Below, piece by piece: positions 10,179-21,809 of a stretch of 64,000 nucleotides of DNA. The notes under the pieces were generated by a model. The model searched no databases, was not told where the DNA came from, and saw only the letters and a list, made by a program, of their open reading frames with translations. A program made the position numbers and the translations under genes. The stretch covers positions 62,001-126,000 of the forward strand of contig NZ_LFLS01000014.1 of NCBI RefSeq assembly GCF_001189915.1, in the 5' to 3' direction. Origin of the DNA: Herbaspirillum autotrophicum (lineage in GTDB: Bacteria > Pseudomonadota > Gammaproteobacteria > Burkholderiales > Burkholderiaceae_D). How positions within the stretch are numbered: the stretch's first letter is position 1; each line of letters opens with the position of its first letter.

Positions 10179-10805
10179 TCAGGCCTGCGGATACAAGGCG
10201 GCAAAACCGCGCGCAGCCCCGCTCACGTTTTCTTGCATATAGACGCTGCTGATCGCCGCCACCAGATCGGCGCCCTGCGCGATCAAAGGCTGACAGTTGT
10301 CGACTGTCATGCCGCCGATCACCACCACCGGCAATGCGATTTCCGCTTTCGATTGCGCCACGATTTCCGGTGCCGTCTTGAAATCGTATTTCTTCACGCG
10401 CGATGGATAAAATCCGCCGAAGGCAACATAGCTGGCACCTGCGGCTTGCGCATCGCGCGCCAGTTGCAATGTGCCGTAACACGAAGCGCCAACGATCTTG
10501 TCCGCTCCGACCGCAGCCCGCACCTGCGCCACCGAAGCGTCGGTGCCGCCGACGTGAATGCCGTCGGCATCGAGTGCCAGGCACAATTCCAGATGGTCGT
10601 TGATGATGAACGGCACGCCGTGCCTGCGGCATACCTGCAACAACGCCGCCGCCTGCTCACTGCGCAATGCGGCATCGGCAGTCTTGTGCCGGTATTGCAC
10701 CAGTACCGCTCCGCCCTGCAATGCCAGATCGGTTGCCTGCACCAATTGATCGGTGTCATCCCAATCCGGCGTGACGATATACAAACCCTTCAATGCTTTC
10801 ATCAT
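10179..10805 (-). CDS. thiE: Thiamine-phosphate synthase
   Basis: A 208-residue TIM-barrel enzyme that joins HMP-pyrophosphate and thiazole phosphate to give thiamine phosphate. Visible are the pyrophosphate loop VQYRHKTADA, INDHLELCLALDADGIHVG in the middle, and the phosphate-binding VVIGGMTVDN near the end, all in the usual order. The ATG at 10805 overlaps the thiD stop (ATGA) and has AGGAG at a good distance; a second ATG follows directly. It is the last gene of the operon. Confidence 0.93.
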   Translation of the reverse strand: MMKALKGLYIVTPDWDDTDQLVQATDLALQGGAVLVQYRHKTADAALRSEQAAALLQVCRRHGVPFIINDHLELCLALDADGIHVGGTDASVAQVRAAVGADKIVGASCYGTLQLARDAQAAGASYVAFGGFYPSRVKKYDFKTAPEIVAQSKAEIALPVVVIGGMTVDNCQPLIAQGADLVAAISSVYMQENVSGAARGFAALYPQA

Positions 10806-11638
10806 GACGCTCCTGCCGCGTAGTGAATGCGATTGGGAATGCGCTGGCCGTCCGCAATCGCGTATGAAGTTTCCAGCGCATGCTGGCAATAATCCTGTGC
10901 CGTTGCAATCGCTTCCGGCAGCGCCAGTCCTTTGGCCAGTTGTGCCGATAATGCCGCTGCCAGCGTGCAGCCGCTGCCGTGAAACTCATCCGGCAAACGC
11001 GGCCAGCGCCACGACTGGAATGCACCATCGGGACCGAACCAGCGATTGATGACATCTTCCTGCTGCGGACCATGTCCGCCTTTGAGCAAGACATGCCGGC
11101 ACCCGCGCCGCATCAGTTCGGCTGCCTGCTGTTCCGGCGTCAGATGCGCGCCGCACAAGCGATTCGCCTCATTCAGATTGGGCGTGATCACGGTTGCTAC
11201 GGCATACAAGGGTTCCAATGCGCGCGCCGCATCCTCGGTCGATAAACGGTCGCCTTTGCCATTGGCCAGTACCGGGTCGAATACCACCGGCAACTCAGGC
11301 TGCTGCACACGCAAACCGCGAATCAAGCTTGCAATCGCTTCCGCATTGGCACGGTTGCCGACGATACCGAGCTTGACCGCATCGATCCGGAAGCGATCAA
11401 TCAATACCTGGGCCTGATGTCGTATCAACCCGGCATCCAGCGCGTGTACCGCAAACACACTGACGTTGTCCTGTACGGTCAGTGCCGTCGGCACCGTGAA
11501 CGGATGACAGCCGAGGCCACCGATGGCCGGGATGTCGGCTTGCATGCCCGCGCCGCCGCCCGGGTCAGAACCGGAAAACACCAGCACGCATGGCGGTGTT
11601 TTCCGGTAGCCGGTCGCGCTTGAGTGCGACACACTCAT
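10802..11638 (-). CDS. thiD: Hydroxymethylpyrimidine / phosphomethylpyrimidine kinase
   Basis: A 278-residue ribokinase-fold enzyme that phosphorylates HMP twice to HMP-PP. The N-terminal [15 protein letters not shown] (substrate loop) and the anion-hole motif [12 protein letters not shown] with its catalytic cysteine region are present. Length is normal. It overlaps thiG upstream and thiE downstream by four bases each (ATGA), so the three are translationally coupled. Confidence 0.93.
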   Translation of the reverse strand: MSVSHSSATGYRKTPPCVLVFSGSDPGGGAGMQADIPAIGGLGCHPFTVPTALTVQDNVSVFAVHALDAGLIRHQAQVLIDRFRIDAVKLGIVGNRANAEAIASLIRGLRVQQPELPVVFDPVLANGKGDRLSTEDAARALEPLYAVATVITPNLNEANRLCGAHLTPEQQAAELMRRGCRHVLLKGGHGPQQEDVINRWFGPDGAFQSWRWPRLPDEFHGSGCTLAAALSAQLAKGLALPEAIATAQDYCQHALETSYAIADGQRIPNRIHYAAGAS

Positions 11639-12444
11639 GCAATGCGTCCGGCCATTGGCGATGACGGCGAGGCCGCAAAACGCCGCGCAATGCGGCCCGC
11701 CAGATACGCTTCCCGTCCGGCTTCCACTGCCAGCTTCATGGCGCGCGCCATGCGGATCGGATCACGGGCACCGGCAATCGCGGTGTTCATCAACACGCCG
11801 TCACAACCGAGTTCCATCGCGATGGCCGCATCCGACGCCGTACCGACACCGGCATCCACCAGCACCGGTACCTTGGCCTGCGCGATGATCAGCGACAAAT
11901 TCCACGGATTCAGAATGCCCATGCCGGAGCCGATCAGCGACGCCAGCGGCATCACCGCGACACAGCCGATGTCTTCCAGCATGCGCGCCTGGATCGGATC
12001 GTCGCTGCAGTACACCATCACATCGAAGCCGTCCTTGACCAGCGTTTGTGCCGCTTTCAAGGTTTCCGGCATATTCGGAAACAAGGTCTTTTCATCGCCC
12101 AGCACTTCCAGCTTGACCAGCTTGTGGCCGTTCAGCAATTCACGCGCCAGTTGCAACGTGTAGACCGCATCTTCCGCGTTATAACAGCCGGCAGTATTGG
12201 GCAGGATGGTATAGCGCGAAGGCGGTACCGCATCCAGCAAACTCGGCGCATTCGGGTCTTGCCCGATATTGACGCGGCGAATCGCCACCGTGATGATGTC
12301 GGCGCCGCTGGCTTCGGTGGCGGCGCGCGTTTCATCCAGATCCTTGTACTTGCCGCTGCCGACCAGCAGCCGCGAAGCATAGGTTTTGCCGGCAATGGTC
12401 AAACCCGTATCGCCATTCAATACGGGGGTGTCATTCATATTCAT
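11635..12444 (-). CDS. thiG: Thiazole synthase
   Basis: A 269-residue TIM-barrel enzyme that forms the thiazole ring from deoxyxylulose 5-phosphate, dehydroglycine and ThiS-thiocarboxylate. The N-terminal [10 protein letters not shown], the segment [15 protein letters not shown] containing the Schiff-base lysine, and the phosphate loop [18 protein letters not shown] are all visible. The ATG at 12444 is chosen because similarity starts just after it; a longer reading runs into the 69-base gap after thiS. It overlaps thiD by four bases. Confidence 0.93.
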   Translation of the reverse strand: MNMNDTPVLNGDTGLTIAGKTYASRLLVGSGKYKDLDETRAATEASGADIITVAIRRVNIGQDPNAPSLLDAVPPSRYTILPNTAGCYNAEDAVYTLQLARELLNGHKLVKLEVLGDEKTLFPNMPETLKAAQTLVKDGFDVMVYCSDDPIQARMLEDIGCVAVMPLASLIGSGMGILNPWNLSLIIAQAKVPVLVDAGVGTASDAAIAMELGCDGVLMNTAIAGARDPIRMARAMKLAVEAGREAYLAGRIARRFAASPSSPMAGRIA

Positions 12445-12513
12445 TTCGATTCCTTTGTCTGTCTGGCGGCCGGCCGCTGCATCCTGGATGCCCGGCCACA
12501 ACCGCCGTCAACA

Positions 12514-12714
12514 TCAACCGCCACCAATGGCGCGCACCACATCGACCCGGTCCGCACTTTGCAAGACCCGTTGCGGCCACAGCTGCGCCGGCACCACTTG
12601 CCGGTTGACTGCCACTGCCACGGCCTTGCCGCTGAGCTCCAGCGCGCTGATCAATTGCGCCAGCGTGTGGCCGTCGTCGAGTCGGTGCGGTGCACCGTTG
12701 AGTTCTATTTCCAT
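12514..12714 (-). CDS. thiS: Sulfur carrier protein ThiS
   Basis: A 66-residue ubiquitin-like sulfur carrier. The start (MEIELNGAPH) and the C-terminal VDVVRAIGGG tail fit; the terminal glycines are adenylated and converted to the thiocarboxylate that donates sulfur to ThiG. It starts eight bases after the thiC stop. No thiO (glycine oxidase) gene lies between thiC and thiS, although many related operons carry one there. Confidence 0.9.
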   Translation of the reverse strand: MEIELNGAPHRLDDGHTLAQLISALELSGKAVAVAVNRQVVPAQLWPQRVLQSADRVDVVRAIGGG

Positions 12715-12722
12715 GGCTGCAC

Positions 12723-14872
<2,150 letters not shown>

Positions 14873-15031
14873 ATTTACGACGTCTGTTGCAAAACGTCAT
14901 GGGCCGGATTCTACACCGATAATCGGCCCATGGCATCAATCTGCGACATCAAAATCATCTCTGTATTGACCATGGTCAACTTTTCAAAATGAACAAGAGC
15001 AGCGGATATTCTCTTTTCTTCAGGTGACTTG

Positions 15032-15925
15032 TCACGGTTGAAAGCTTGCATAATATTGCATCACCGCGGCATCGTCTTTCTTGCCATTGCCGGCACCGCT
15101 GCTACCCAGAAAACTTTGCAGCGCACTGGCCGACAAAGGCGCCGGGAAACGTAGTTCACGGGCAATATCCTGCACGATTCCCAGATCCTTGACAAAGATG
15201 TCGACCGCACTGGTCGGTGCATCGAAACTGCCTTGTACCATGCGCGGCCCGCGGTCGCTCAGCATCCATGAGCCGGCGGCGCTTTGACTGACGACATCGA
15301 ACACCGCTTGCAGGTCCAGTCCCGCGCGTTGCGCCATTGCCATCGCTTCGCCCGCTGCCGCCAGATGCACGCCGCACAGGAGCTGGTTGATCGCCTTGAC
15401 CATCGCACCCTGCCCGGCGCGTTCGCCGGCTACCATGAGACGCCGGCTGATGGCAGCGAACAGCGGACGGCAAGATTCGATTGCCTCGCGCTCGCCCGCC
15501 GCCATGATCGTCAATGTCCCCTGCTCTGCGCCGACCATGCCGCCGCTTACCGGCGCATCCAGAAATGTCCAGTTGCGGGCCGTGCAGCGTGCGCCCAGCG
15601 CGGCAGCTTCCGTCGGCGACATCGTGACGCAGGAAATGATGGTCAATGGCGACGATGCCAGTGTCGCGCCATCAACCAAACCGTTCGCGCCGAAGATCAC
15701 TTGCTCTGCCTGTTTGCCGTTGACGACAAACAACACCGCATGGCTCGCGCCTTGCACCGCCTCGGCCGCGCTGGTGCAAACCATACCGCCGGCCTGCGCC
15801 AGCGCTTGCAAAGAAGCAGGCTGCAAATCGAAACCGCGTACCTCGAATCCGGCCTGCACCAGGCGGCGTGCACTGTGCAAGCCCATGGCGCCCAGACCGA
15901 CGAAAGCAATTATTGGTTTTTTCAT
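15032..15925 (-). CDS. NAD(P)-dependent beta-hydroxyacid dehydrogenase (LtnD/GarR-like)
   Basis: A 297-residue member of the 3-hydroxyisobutyrate / tartronate-semialdehyde / L-threonate dehydrogenase family. The Rossmann motif VGLGAMG opens the protein, the substrate motif DAPVSGG is near residue 123, and GAMVKAINQLL carries the catalytic lysine near 172. It is the last gene of the minus-strand catabolic operon, and its start codon directly follows the TRAP large-permease stop. The closest functional guess is L-threonate dehydrogenase, but the exact hydroxy acid is not readable from sequence. Confidence 0.82.
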   Translation of the reverse strand: MKKPIIAFVGLGAMGLHSARRLVQAGFEVRGFDLQPASLQALAQAGGMVCTSAAEAVQGASHAVLFVVNGKQAEQVIFGANGLVDGATLASSPLTIISCVTMSPTEAAALGARCTARNWTFLDAPVSGGMVGAEQGTLTIMAAGEREAIESCRPLFAAISRRLMVAGERAGQGAMVKAINQLLCGVHLAAAGEAMAMAQRAGLDLQAVFDVVSQSAAGSWMLSDRGPRMVQGSFDAPTSAVDIFVKDLGIVQDIARELRFPAPLSASALQSFLGSSGAGNGKKDDAAVMQYYASFQP

Positions 15926-17188
15926 CTAGAGCCTCAATGTTAATGCGGGGATGTAACTCATCAAACCGAGAACGATCAGCGCCACTGCGTAGAACGGCAG
16001 CAGTTCGCGCACCGTTCCGCCAATGCTCGATTTCGCCAGCATGCTGCCGATGAACAGCGTGGTGCCGACCGGCGGTGTATATAAGCCGATTGCCAGATTG
16101 ACGACCATGATGATGCCCAGTTGCGTCAGATCGATGCCGTAGGTTTGCGCCAATGGTACGAACAACGGTGCCAGCAACAGAATCGCCGCCGGCAAATCGA
16201 TGAACATGCCGACCACCAGCATCACGAAATTCATCAGCAGCAATACCGATGTCGCCGTATGGAAATTGCCTTTGGCCCAATCGATGAAGCGTTCCGGTAT
16301 CTGCTCCAGCGTAAGCACCCAGCCGGCCGCCGTGGATGCCATGATCAGCAGCATCACCACGCCGGTGGCGACGCCGGCGAAAATCATCGCGCGCTTGATC
16401 CGGTCCCAAGACAGATCGCGATAAATGAAAGCCGATGCCAGCAAGGAATAGGTCACCGCAATCGTGCTGATTTCGGTCGGTGTGGCGACCCCGAAACGCA
16501 GCGAGATCAAAATGAATACCGGCAACATCAGGGCCGGCGCGGCATAAATTCCGCGTTTCACCATCAAGCCCCATGCCACCGGCTTTTTCTCATAGGGAAA
16601 TCCCCGCAGTCTGGCACTGATATTACAGACCAGCATAAAGCCCACCGCCAACATCAACCCCGGCAAAATGCCGGCGAAGAACAATCCGCCGATCGACGCG
16701 TTCGACATCAATGCGTACAGAATCAATGGAATCGAGGGCGGAATCAGAATGTCGATGGTGGACGCAGCGGCAATCGTGGCACCGCAAAATGCGGCAGGAT
16801 AGCCCATCTTCTTTTGCCAGGGCACCAGCACCGATCCCAACGCGGTAGCATCGGCCACCGCAGAACCGGACACGCCGCCGAACAGCGTCGAACCCAGTAC
16901 GCTGACCTGCGCATGGCCGCCGCGAAAACGCCCGACCAGATCGGTAGCGAAATCGATCAGATATTGCCCCAGCTTGCCGTTCATCATCAGATCGCCGGCC
17001 ATCACGAAGAACGGAATCGCAATCAACGGAAAACTCTGCGTCGGTGCGAATAGTTGCTGGATGACGGCAAACAGCGGCAAATGATCGGACGACATGATGC
17101 CTAGCGTGGAGCCGACCACCAGTGCATGCGCAACCGGAAACGACAACGCCAGCAACGAAGCGAAAATGACTGCCATGATCAGACTCAT
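15926..17188 (-). CDS. TRAP transporter large permease (DctM family)
   Basis: A 420-residue inner-membrane protein with about 12-13 spans. GVSGSAVADATALGSVL is the hallmark segment of DctM-type TRAP permeases, repeated in degenerate form as NLAIGLYTPPVGTTLF in the second half. It couples sodium or proton flow to uptake of a solute delivered by the binding protein. The start overlaps the small-permease stop by four bases. Confidence 0.92.
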   Translation of the reverse strand: MSLIMAVIFASLLALSFPVAHALVVGSTLGIMSSDHLPLFAVIQQLFAPTQSFPLIAIPFFVMAGDLMMNGKLGQYLIDFATDLVGRFRGGHAQVSVLGSTLFGGVSGSAVADATALGSVLVPWQKKMGYPAAFCGATIAAASTIDILIPPSIPLILYALMSNASIGGLFFAGILPGLMLAVGFMLVCNISARLRGFPYEKKPVAWGLMVKRGIYAAPALMLPVFILISLRFGVATPTEISTIAVTYSLLASAFIYRDLSWDRIKRAMIFAGVATGVVMLLIMASTAAGWVLTLEQIPERFIDWAKGNFHTATSVLLLMNFVMLVVGMFIDLPAAILLLAPLFVPLAQTYGIDLTQLGIIMVVNLAIGLYTPPVGTTLFIGSMLAKSSIGGTVRELLPFYAVALIVLGLMSYIPALTLRL

Positions 17189-17724
17189 ACCACCCCCGGT
17201 CCGGCTTCCGCCAGGTTGACATAAACCGCTTCACGCGCCACCAGATGACGCACAATCGCCGCCATGCTGCAGATACCGACCAGCGCCAGTCCTACTGCCA
17301 GGGCCCCATAACCGACGCTGCCCGGCACATGCAGGATCGTGCTCAGCTCATCGTGCGCAATGACGGCATTCTGGAATGCAAACCACGCCAGCCATAAATA
17401 TGTCGCGGCGGTCACGCCATGGATCAGCAAGGTCAGACGGATGCGCCATTGCGCGTTGAGCGAATTGAGCAGCAATTGGGTGGCGACGTGCGCGCCCTGC
17501 AATGCCGCCTGCGCAATGCCGGCCATCACAAAGATCGGGAACAGCAAGGCCACCACTTCGGAACTGGCATTGACACCGGAGCCGAAACCGTAACGCAAAA
17601 CAACCGTGGCAGTAAGAATGACCAGCAGACTCAAACCGGTCGACAGCAATATGAAAGTACAGAGTTTTTCTATGCTTTTTTCCGTTGCATTGGCAACGGA
17701 TATGCAAGGTTCTTTCCAGCTCAT
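17185..17724 (-). CDS. TRAP transporter small permease (DctQ family)
   Basis: A 179-residue protein with four predicted spans, the usual size of DctQ subunits. Sequence is weakly conserved in this family; the call rests on size, topology and its position between the binding protein and the large permease. The ATG at 17724 has AAGGAG seven bases upstream; the extra ten codons of a longer reading have no such site. Confidence 0.87.
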   Translation of the reverse strand: MSWKEPCISVANATEKSIEKLCTFILLSTGLSLLVILTATVVLRYGFGSGVNASSEVVALLFPIFVMAGIAQAALQGAHVATQLLLNSLNAQWRIRLTLLIHGVTAATYLWLAWFAFQNAVIAHDELSTILHVPGSVGYGALAVGLALVGICSMAAIVRHLVAREAVYVNLAEAGPGVV

Positions 17725-17832
17725 GACGTCTCCTTCCGGGCCGCGCTCGCACAAGCAGGCTGGCGTCGCTGCATTTCTTGCCGGCCTGATTCTGCAGCGC
17801 GTTCTCTTACCCGATATGTATTGATCGGATGC

Positions 17833-18822
17833 TTATTGAATCGTGGCGCGCAGCTTTTTCACGAAATCGCCGAACGGCTTTTTCTCCCAGTCATTCCACA
17901 CTACTTTGGTGACCGCCTTGAACGGTGCCAGATCAGGACTGTTCACCTGCACCGCCGGATTTTTCTTGTATTCTGCCAACAGTTTTTCATCTGAATCCGC
18001 CATCAGCTTGCGCTGAAACAGGGTCGCTTCTGCTGCCGCCTCTCTGATTATTTTTCGGTCCGGATCAGACAAACGCTTCCAGGTGATCGCGCTCATCAAT
18101 ACCGGCGTCGATTCGTATTTGTGATTGGTCATCGAAATATATTTTTGCACTTCGTGCAGCTTGGAAGAATGGATATTAGCCAGCGGATTTTCCTGCCCAT
18201 CGACCACACCTTGCTGCAGGGCGATATACAGCTCTGAGAAATTGATCTGCTGGGTGCTTGCACCCATCGCCTGAAAAGTATCGACCGTCACCGGATCGGC
18301 GGGGGTACGTATCTTCAGGCCTTTCAGGTCATCCGGTTTGGCAATCGGATGCTTGCTGTTGGTGGTCTGACGAATACCGTTGTCGAACCAGGCGATCAGC
18401 ACCATGTTTTTTGCTTCGAATCTTTTGGCGAGATCCTGGCCCACCGGGCCATCCAGCAAAGCCCATGCCTGCGGCAGACTGGCAAACAGGAAAGGCATGC
18501 CCAAGGCCGCCAGCTCCGGCACCACCGACGACACCGGCCCCTGCGAATTGGCACTCATGTCCAGCGTTCCGGTTCTGAGCGCGGAAATCATTGTCAGATC
18601 CTCGCCCAATTGCGCCGCGCCGGCGACTTGTACCGTAATGCGGCCATTACTTTTGGCTTTCACCAGCTCGGCGAATTTGAGTGTGCCTTCGGCTTTCGGA
18701 TTGCCGGGTGCGGCATTGTGGCCGAGCGTCAGTTTGACCGGCGCTTGCGCCACTGCCTGGGCTGCCAGGCCGAACGTCAATGCAGCAAGCAGCGCTGAAA
18801 CGCATGGGAATAATTTTTTCAT
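17833..18822 (-). CDS. TRAP transporter substrate-binding protein (DctP family)
   Basis: A 329-residue periplasmic binding protein. The signal peptide is MKKLFPCVSALLAALTF with cleavage after AQA. The body shows the family's GLKIRTPADPVTVDTFQAMG segment, whose arginine normally grips the solute carboxylate, and the VVDGQENPLANI segment after it. The ligand is therefore probably an organic acid, in line with the sugar-acid-type enzymes in the same operon. A 108-base gap separates it from the small permease. Confidence 0.92.
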   Translation of the reverse strand: MKKLFPCVSALLAALTFGLAAQAVAQAPVKLTLGHNAAPGNPKAEGTLKFAELVKAKSNGRITVQVAGAAQLGEDLTMISALRTGTLDMSANSQGPVSSVVPELAALGMPFLFASLPQAWALLDGPVGQDLAKRFEAKNMVLIAWFDNGIRQTTNSKHPIAKPDDLKGLKIRTPADPVTVDTFQAMGASTQQINFSELYIALQQGVVDGQENPLANIHSSKLHEVQKYISMTNHKYESTPVLMSAITWKRLSDPDRKIIREAAAEATLFQRKLMADSDEKLLAEYKKNPAVQVNSPDLAPFKAVTKVVWNDWEKKPFGDFVKKLRATIQ

Positions 18823-18968
18823 GTCTGTCTCCTCTGGATATATGCAGCTTTGCGCCAAACGACGCGATGGTCATGTCTGGCTTGCCGCTTTTTTGAAATG
18901 GACGCAGCGCTGTCACGCCGGCGATTTTTCTCTGTACTCCTTTCGTACTGATGTCATCATCATTGGAT

Positions 18969-20018
18969 TTACAGCCACGACTTGATATTGGCCGACATCA
19001 CGCTGGCCGAGATGCCGTAGCGGTCATGCAAGGTCGGCAAAGCACCGGCATCAAGAAAGGCATCCGGCAAGCCGATCTGACGAAATGCCGGCGGTCGCAC
19101 ATTGGCGCGCATCAGCACGCCGGCGACCGCTTCGCCGAGACCGCCGACGACTGAATGGTTTTCAGCCACGATGACCATGCGACCGCTGCGGGCAGCTTCG
19201 CGGCGGATGGTTTCTTCATCGAGTGGCTTGATGGTCGGCACGTGCAGCACAGCGACATCAACACTGTCTTGTTGCAACAGCTTCGCTGCTTCCAGTGCAC
19301 GCATGGTCATCAGTCCGGTGGAGATGATCAAGACGTCGCGACCATCGCGGATCATCTTGGCCTTGCCTAGTTCGAACTTGTAGTCGTACTCATCCAGCAC
19401 CACCGGCACATTGCCCCGCAACAGCCGCATGTAGACCGGCCCCTGATGCGCGGCAATCTGCGGCACCGCCTGTTCAATGTCGAGCGCGTCACAAGGATCG
19501 ACGATAGTCAGATTCGGCATCGCCCGGAAAATCGCCAGGTCATCGGTGGCCTGATGGCTGGGACCGTAACCGGTAGTCAGCCCGGGCAAGGCGGCGACGA
19601 TCTTGACGTTGAGACTTTCTTCCGCAATCGCCATGCAGATGAAGTCATAGGCGCGGCGCGAAGCGAACACGGCGTAGGTGGTGGCGAACGGCACCATGCC
19701 TTCACGTGCCATGCCGGCGGCGGCTCCCATCAGCAATTGTTCGGCCATGCCCATTTCATAGAAACGCTCCGGGTGTTCTTTGGCGAAGATGTGCAAGTCG
19801 GTGTACTTGGCCAGATCGGCGGTCATGCCGACGATATCGGTACGCACATTCGCCAGTTCCGCCAACGCGTGACCGAATGGTGCCGGACGTGTCGCCTGCC
19901 CTTCGGCGGCCAGCGACGCAATCATCGCCGAGGTGGTCAGTCGCGGTTTGGCAGGTGCGGTGGATTTGGCTTCGGCAGCGTCTGTTTTCTTGACGGCCTG
20001 ATTCTGATGTTGGCTCAT
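18969..20018 (-). CDS. Transketolase, C-terminal subunit (split type)
   Basis: A 349-residue protein corresponding to the pyrimidine-binding and C-terminal domains of transketolase. The first 50 residues are a lysine- and alanine-rich extension. After it comes MTADLAKYTDL, then ERFYEMGMAEQLLMGAAAG with the glutamate that activates the TPP aminopyrimidine, and GPSHQATDDLAIFRAMP. It overlaps the N-terminal subunit gene by four bases (ATGA). The pair would reconstitute a two-subunit enzyme, an arrangement typical of dedicated catabolic transketolases rather than the housekeeping TktA. Confidence 0.88.
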   Translation of the reverse strand: MSQHQNQAVKKTDAAEAKSTAPAKPRLTTSAMIASLAAEGQATRPAPFGHALAELANVRTDIVGMTADLAKYTDLHIFAKEHPERFYEMGMAEQLLMGAAAGMAREGMVPFATTYAVFASRRAYDFICMAIAEESLNVKIVAALPGLTTGYGPSHQATDDLAIFRAMPNLTIVDPCDALDIEQAVPQIAAHQGPVYMRLLRGNVPVVLDEYDYKFELGKAKMIRDGRDVLIISTGLMTMRALEAAKLLQQDSVDVAVLHVPTIKPLDEETIRREAARSGRMVIVAENHSVVGGLGEAVAGVLMRANVRPPAFRQIGLPDAFLDAGALPTLHDRYGISASVMSANIKSWL

Positions 20019-20866
20019 GCTTCGCTCCCTACGTAAAGCGTATCGAGCGCCAGTTGCCATTCATCAGGATCGACACGAATAAAGTGATTCTTTTCGCGAC
20101 CTTCGAGGAAAGGCACGCCCTTGCACATCTTGGTATCGCAAATGATGACGCGCGGCTTGTCGTCGGCCAGTACCCGGGCGCGGTCAAATGCGGCAACCAC
20201 TTCCTTGAGGTTGTTGCCATCGACCCGTTGCACGTACCAACCAAAGGCTTGCCACTTATCGGCCAGCGGCTCGAAATTCAACACACTGCTGGAGGGCCCG
20301 TCGGCCTGCTGATTATTGACATCGACGATGGCGATCAGATTGCCGAGCTTCCAGTGTGCCGCCGACATCGCCGCCTCCCAGGTTGCGCCTTCGTCCAGTT
20401 CGCCATCCGACAACAGGTTGTAAATGAACGCGCCGGATTTCTTGCGCTTGAGTCCGAGCGCCATGCCGACCGCCACCGTCAAACCCTGCCCGAGCGAACC
20501 GCCGGTGATTTCCATGCCCGGCGTATAGGCCGCCATGCCCGACATCGGCAAGCGGCTGTCGTCGGCGCCGTAGGTTTCCAGCTCTTCTTCCGGCAACACT
20601 CCGGCCTCGATCAAGACCGAATACAGCGCAATCGCGTAGTGCCCGATGGACAGCAAAAAGCGGTCGCGCTCTTCCCAATGCGGATCGTCCGCCTTGTAGC
20701 GCAGCGCGCGGAAGTAAGCCACCGCCAGCACATCGGAAATACCCAAGGCTTGCGCGATGTAACCTTGACCTTGTACCTCGCCCATGCGCAAGGCTTTCCT
20801 GCGAATGCGATAAGCGCGTTCCGCCAGCGTAAAATTCTTTTCTGCAGTATTGCTCTCGGTATTCAT
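20015..20866 (-). CDS. Transketolase, N-terminal subunit (split type)
   Basis: A 283-residue protein with the thiamine-pyrophosphate domain. GGSLGQGLTVAVGMALGLK and LLSDGELDEGATWEA followed by IVDVNN make up the cofactor and magnesium site. The ATG at 20866 is preferred to an in-frame GTG two codons upstream because AAGGAG lies five bases before it. It starts nine bases after the SDR stop and overlaps the C-terminal subunit. No sugar kinase is in the operon, so the acceptor aldehyde phosphate must come from central metabolism or the donor ketose may be unphosphorylated. Confidence 0.88.
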   Translation of the reverse strand: MNTESNTAEKNFTLAERAYRIRRKALRMGEVQGQGYIAQALGISDVLAVAYFRALRYKADDPHWEERDRFLLSIGHYAIALYSVLIEAGVLPEEELETYGADDSRLPMSGMAAYTPGMEITGGSLGQGLTVAVGMALGLKRKKSGAFIYNLLSDGELDEGATWEAAMSAAHWKLGNLIAIVDVNNQQADGPSSSVLNFEPLADKWQAFGWYVQRVDGNNLKEVVAAFDRARVLADDKPRVIICDTKMCKGVPFLEGREKNHFIRVDPDEWQLALDTLYVGSEA

Positions 20867-20875
20867 GTGCACTCC

Positions 20876-21625
20876 TTAGTGAATCAACATGCCGCCGTTG
20901 ACATCCAGCGTGACGCCGGTCAGATAGGACGACAGATCGCTGGCGAGAAACAGGCAACTGTTGGCGACGTCGTTGGCCTCGCCCAGACGATTGAGCGGAA
21001 TCGCCTTGAGCGCTTCCGCCTTCATGGCATCGGTCAGCTTGCCGGCGGTGATGTCGGTTTGAATCAGTCCGGGCGTGAGCGAATTGACGCGGATATTGTC
21101 CGGTCCGAGTTCCCGTGCCATGGCGCGCGCCAGGCCGAGCACGCCGGCCTTGGCGGCAGAATAATGCGGACCGCCGAAGATGCCGCCGCCGCGCTGCGCC
21201 GACACCGATGACAGGCAGACAATGGAACCGCTGCGCCGGCTGCGCATGTGCGGGATCAGGGCCTGACTCATGTACAAAGTGCCGCGCAACGAGACATCGG
21301 TCACTGCTTCGTAGTTTTCCGGCTGAATATCCATGATCTTCAGCGGCTGGGTGATGCCGGCGTTGTTGACCAGAATGTCGACCTGGCCGAGACGTTGCAG
21401 CACTTCTTGCGCCGCCCGTTCACAGTCAGCCTTGTTGGTGACATTGCAAGCCAGGCCGATATGGCCGGCGCCGATATCTCTGGCGGCAGCCGCCGCAGCG
21501 GCTTCGTCCAGATCGAGTATGGCCACCCGGCCACCATGCGCGGCGAACAGGCGGGCAACGGCTTTGCCGATACCGCGAGCGGAAGCAGCGCCGGTAATGA
21601 TGGCGACTTTGTCTTTGAGTAACAC
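20876..21625 (-). CDS. Short-chain dehydrogenase/reductase (SDR)
   Basis: A 249-residue classical SDR. The cofactor loop is TGAASARGIGKAVA, NNAG is present near residue 90, and the catalytic Ser-Tyr-Lys set is seen in CLSSVSAQ and HYSAAKAG. An acidic residue after beta-2 (AILDLD) suggests NAD rather than NADP. As first gene of the operon it probably oxidises a secondary hydroxyl to the ketose used by the split transketolase. That role is inferred only from the neighbourhood. Confidence 0.88.
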   Translation of the reverse strand: MLLKDKVAIITGAASARGIGKAVARLFAAHGGRVAILDLDEAAAAAAARDIGAGHIGLACNVTNKADCERAAQEVLQRLGQVDILVNNAGITQPLKIMDIQPENYEAVTDVSLRGTLYMSQALIPHMRSRRSGSIVCLSSVSAQRGGGIFGGPHYSAAKAGVLGLARAMARELGPDNIRVNSLTPGLIQTDITAGKLTDAMKAEALKAIPLNRLGEANDVANSCLFLASDLSSYLTGVTLDVNGGMLIH

Positions 21626-21758
21626 GGTTGTCTCCTTGATGGATGGGTCTGTTTCCGACGCGAGCGCTTCTTCGATTTAATTCACAACGGCTCTCGACGA
21701 CGGCTTCAGTATTTCACCCGCTCCCTATGCCAGCAAGCTAGAATCCCTCAACATGCTT

Positions 21759-21771
21759 TGAATATTTTTCA
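21759..21771. promoter_or_regulatory. Candidate LysR-type operator (T-N11-A)
   Basis: TGAATATTTTTCA is an imperfect dyad (TGAA / TTCA) with the T-N11-A form preferred by LysR-type regulators. It lies in the 184-base gap between the divergent SDR and LysR genes, 39 bases before the LysR start codon, where an autoregulatory site is usual. Confidence 0.45.
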
Positions 21772-21809
21772 TAACAAGAACAAGCAAGCTCACGCCGGGA
21801 GACACCGTC

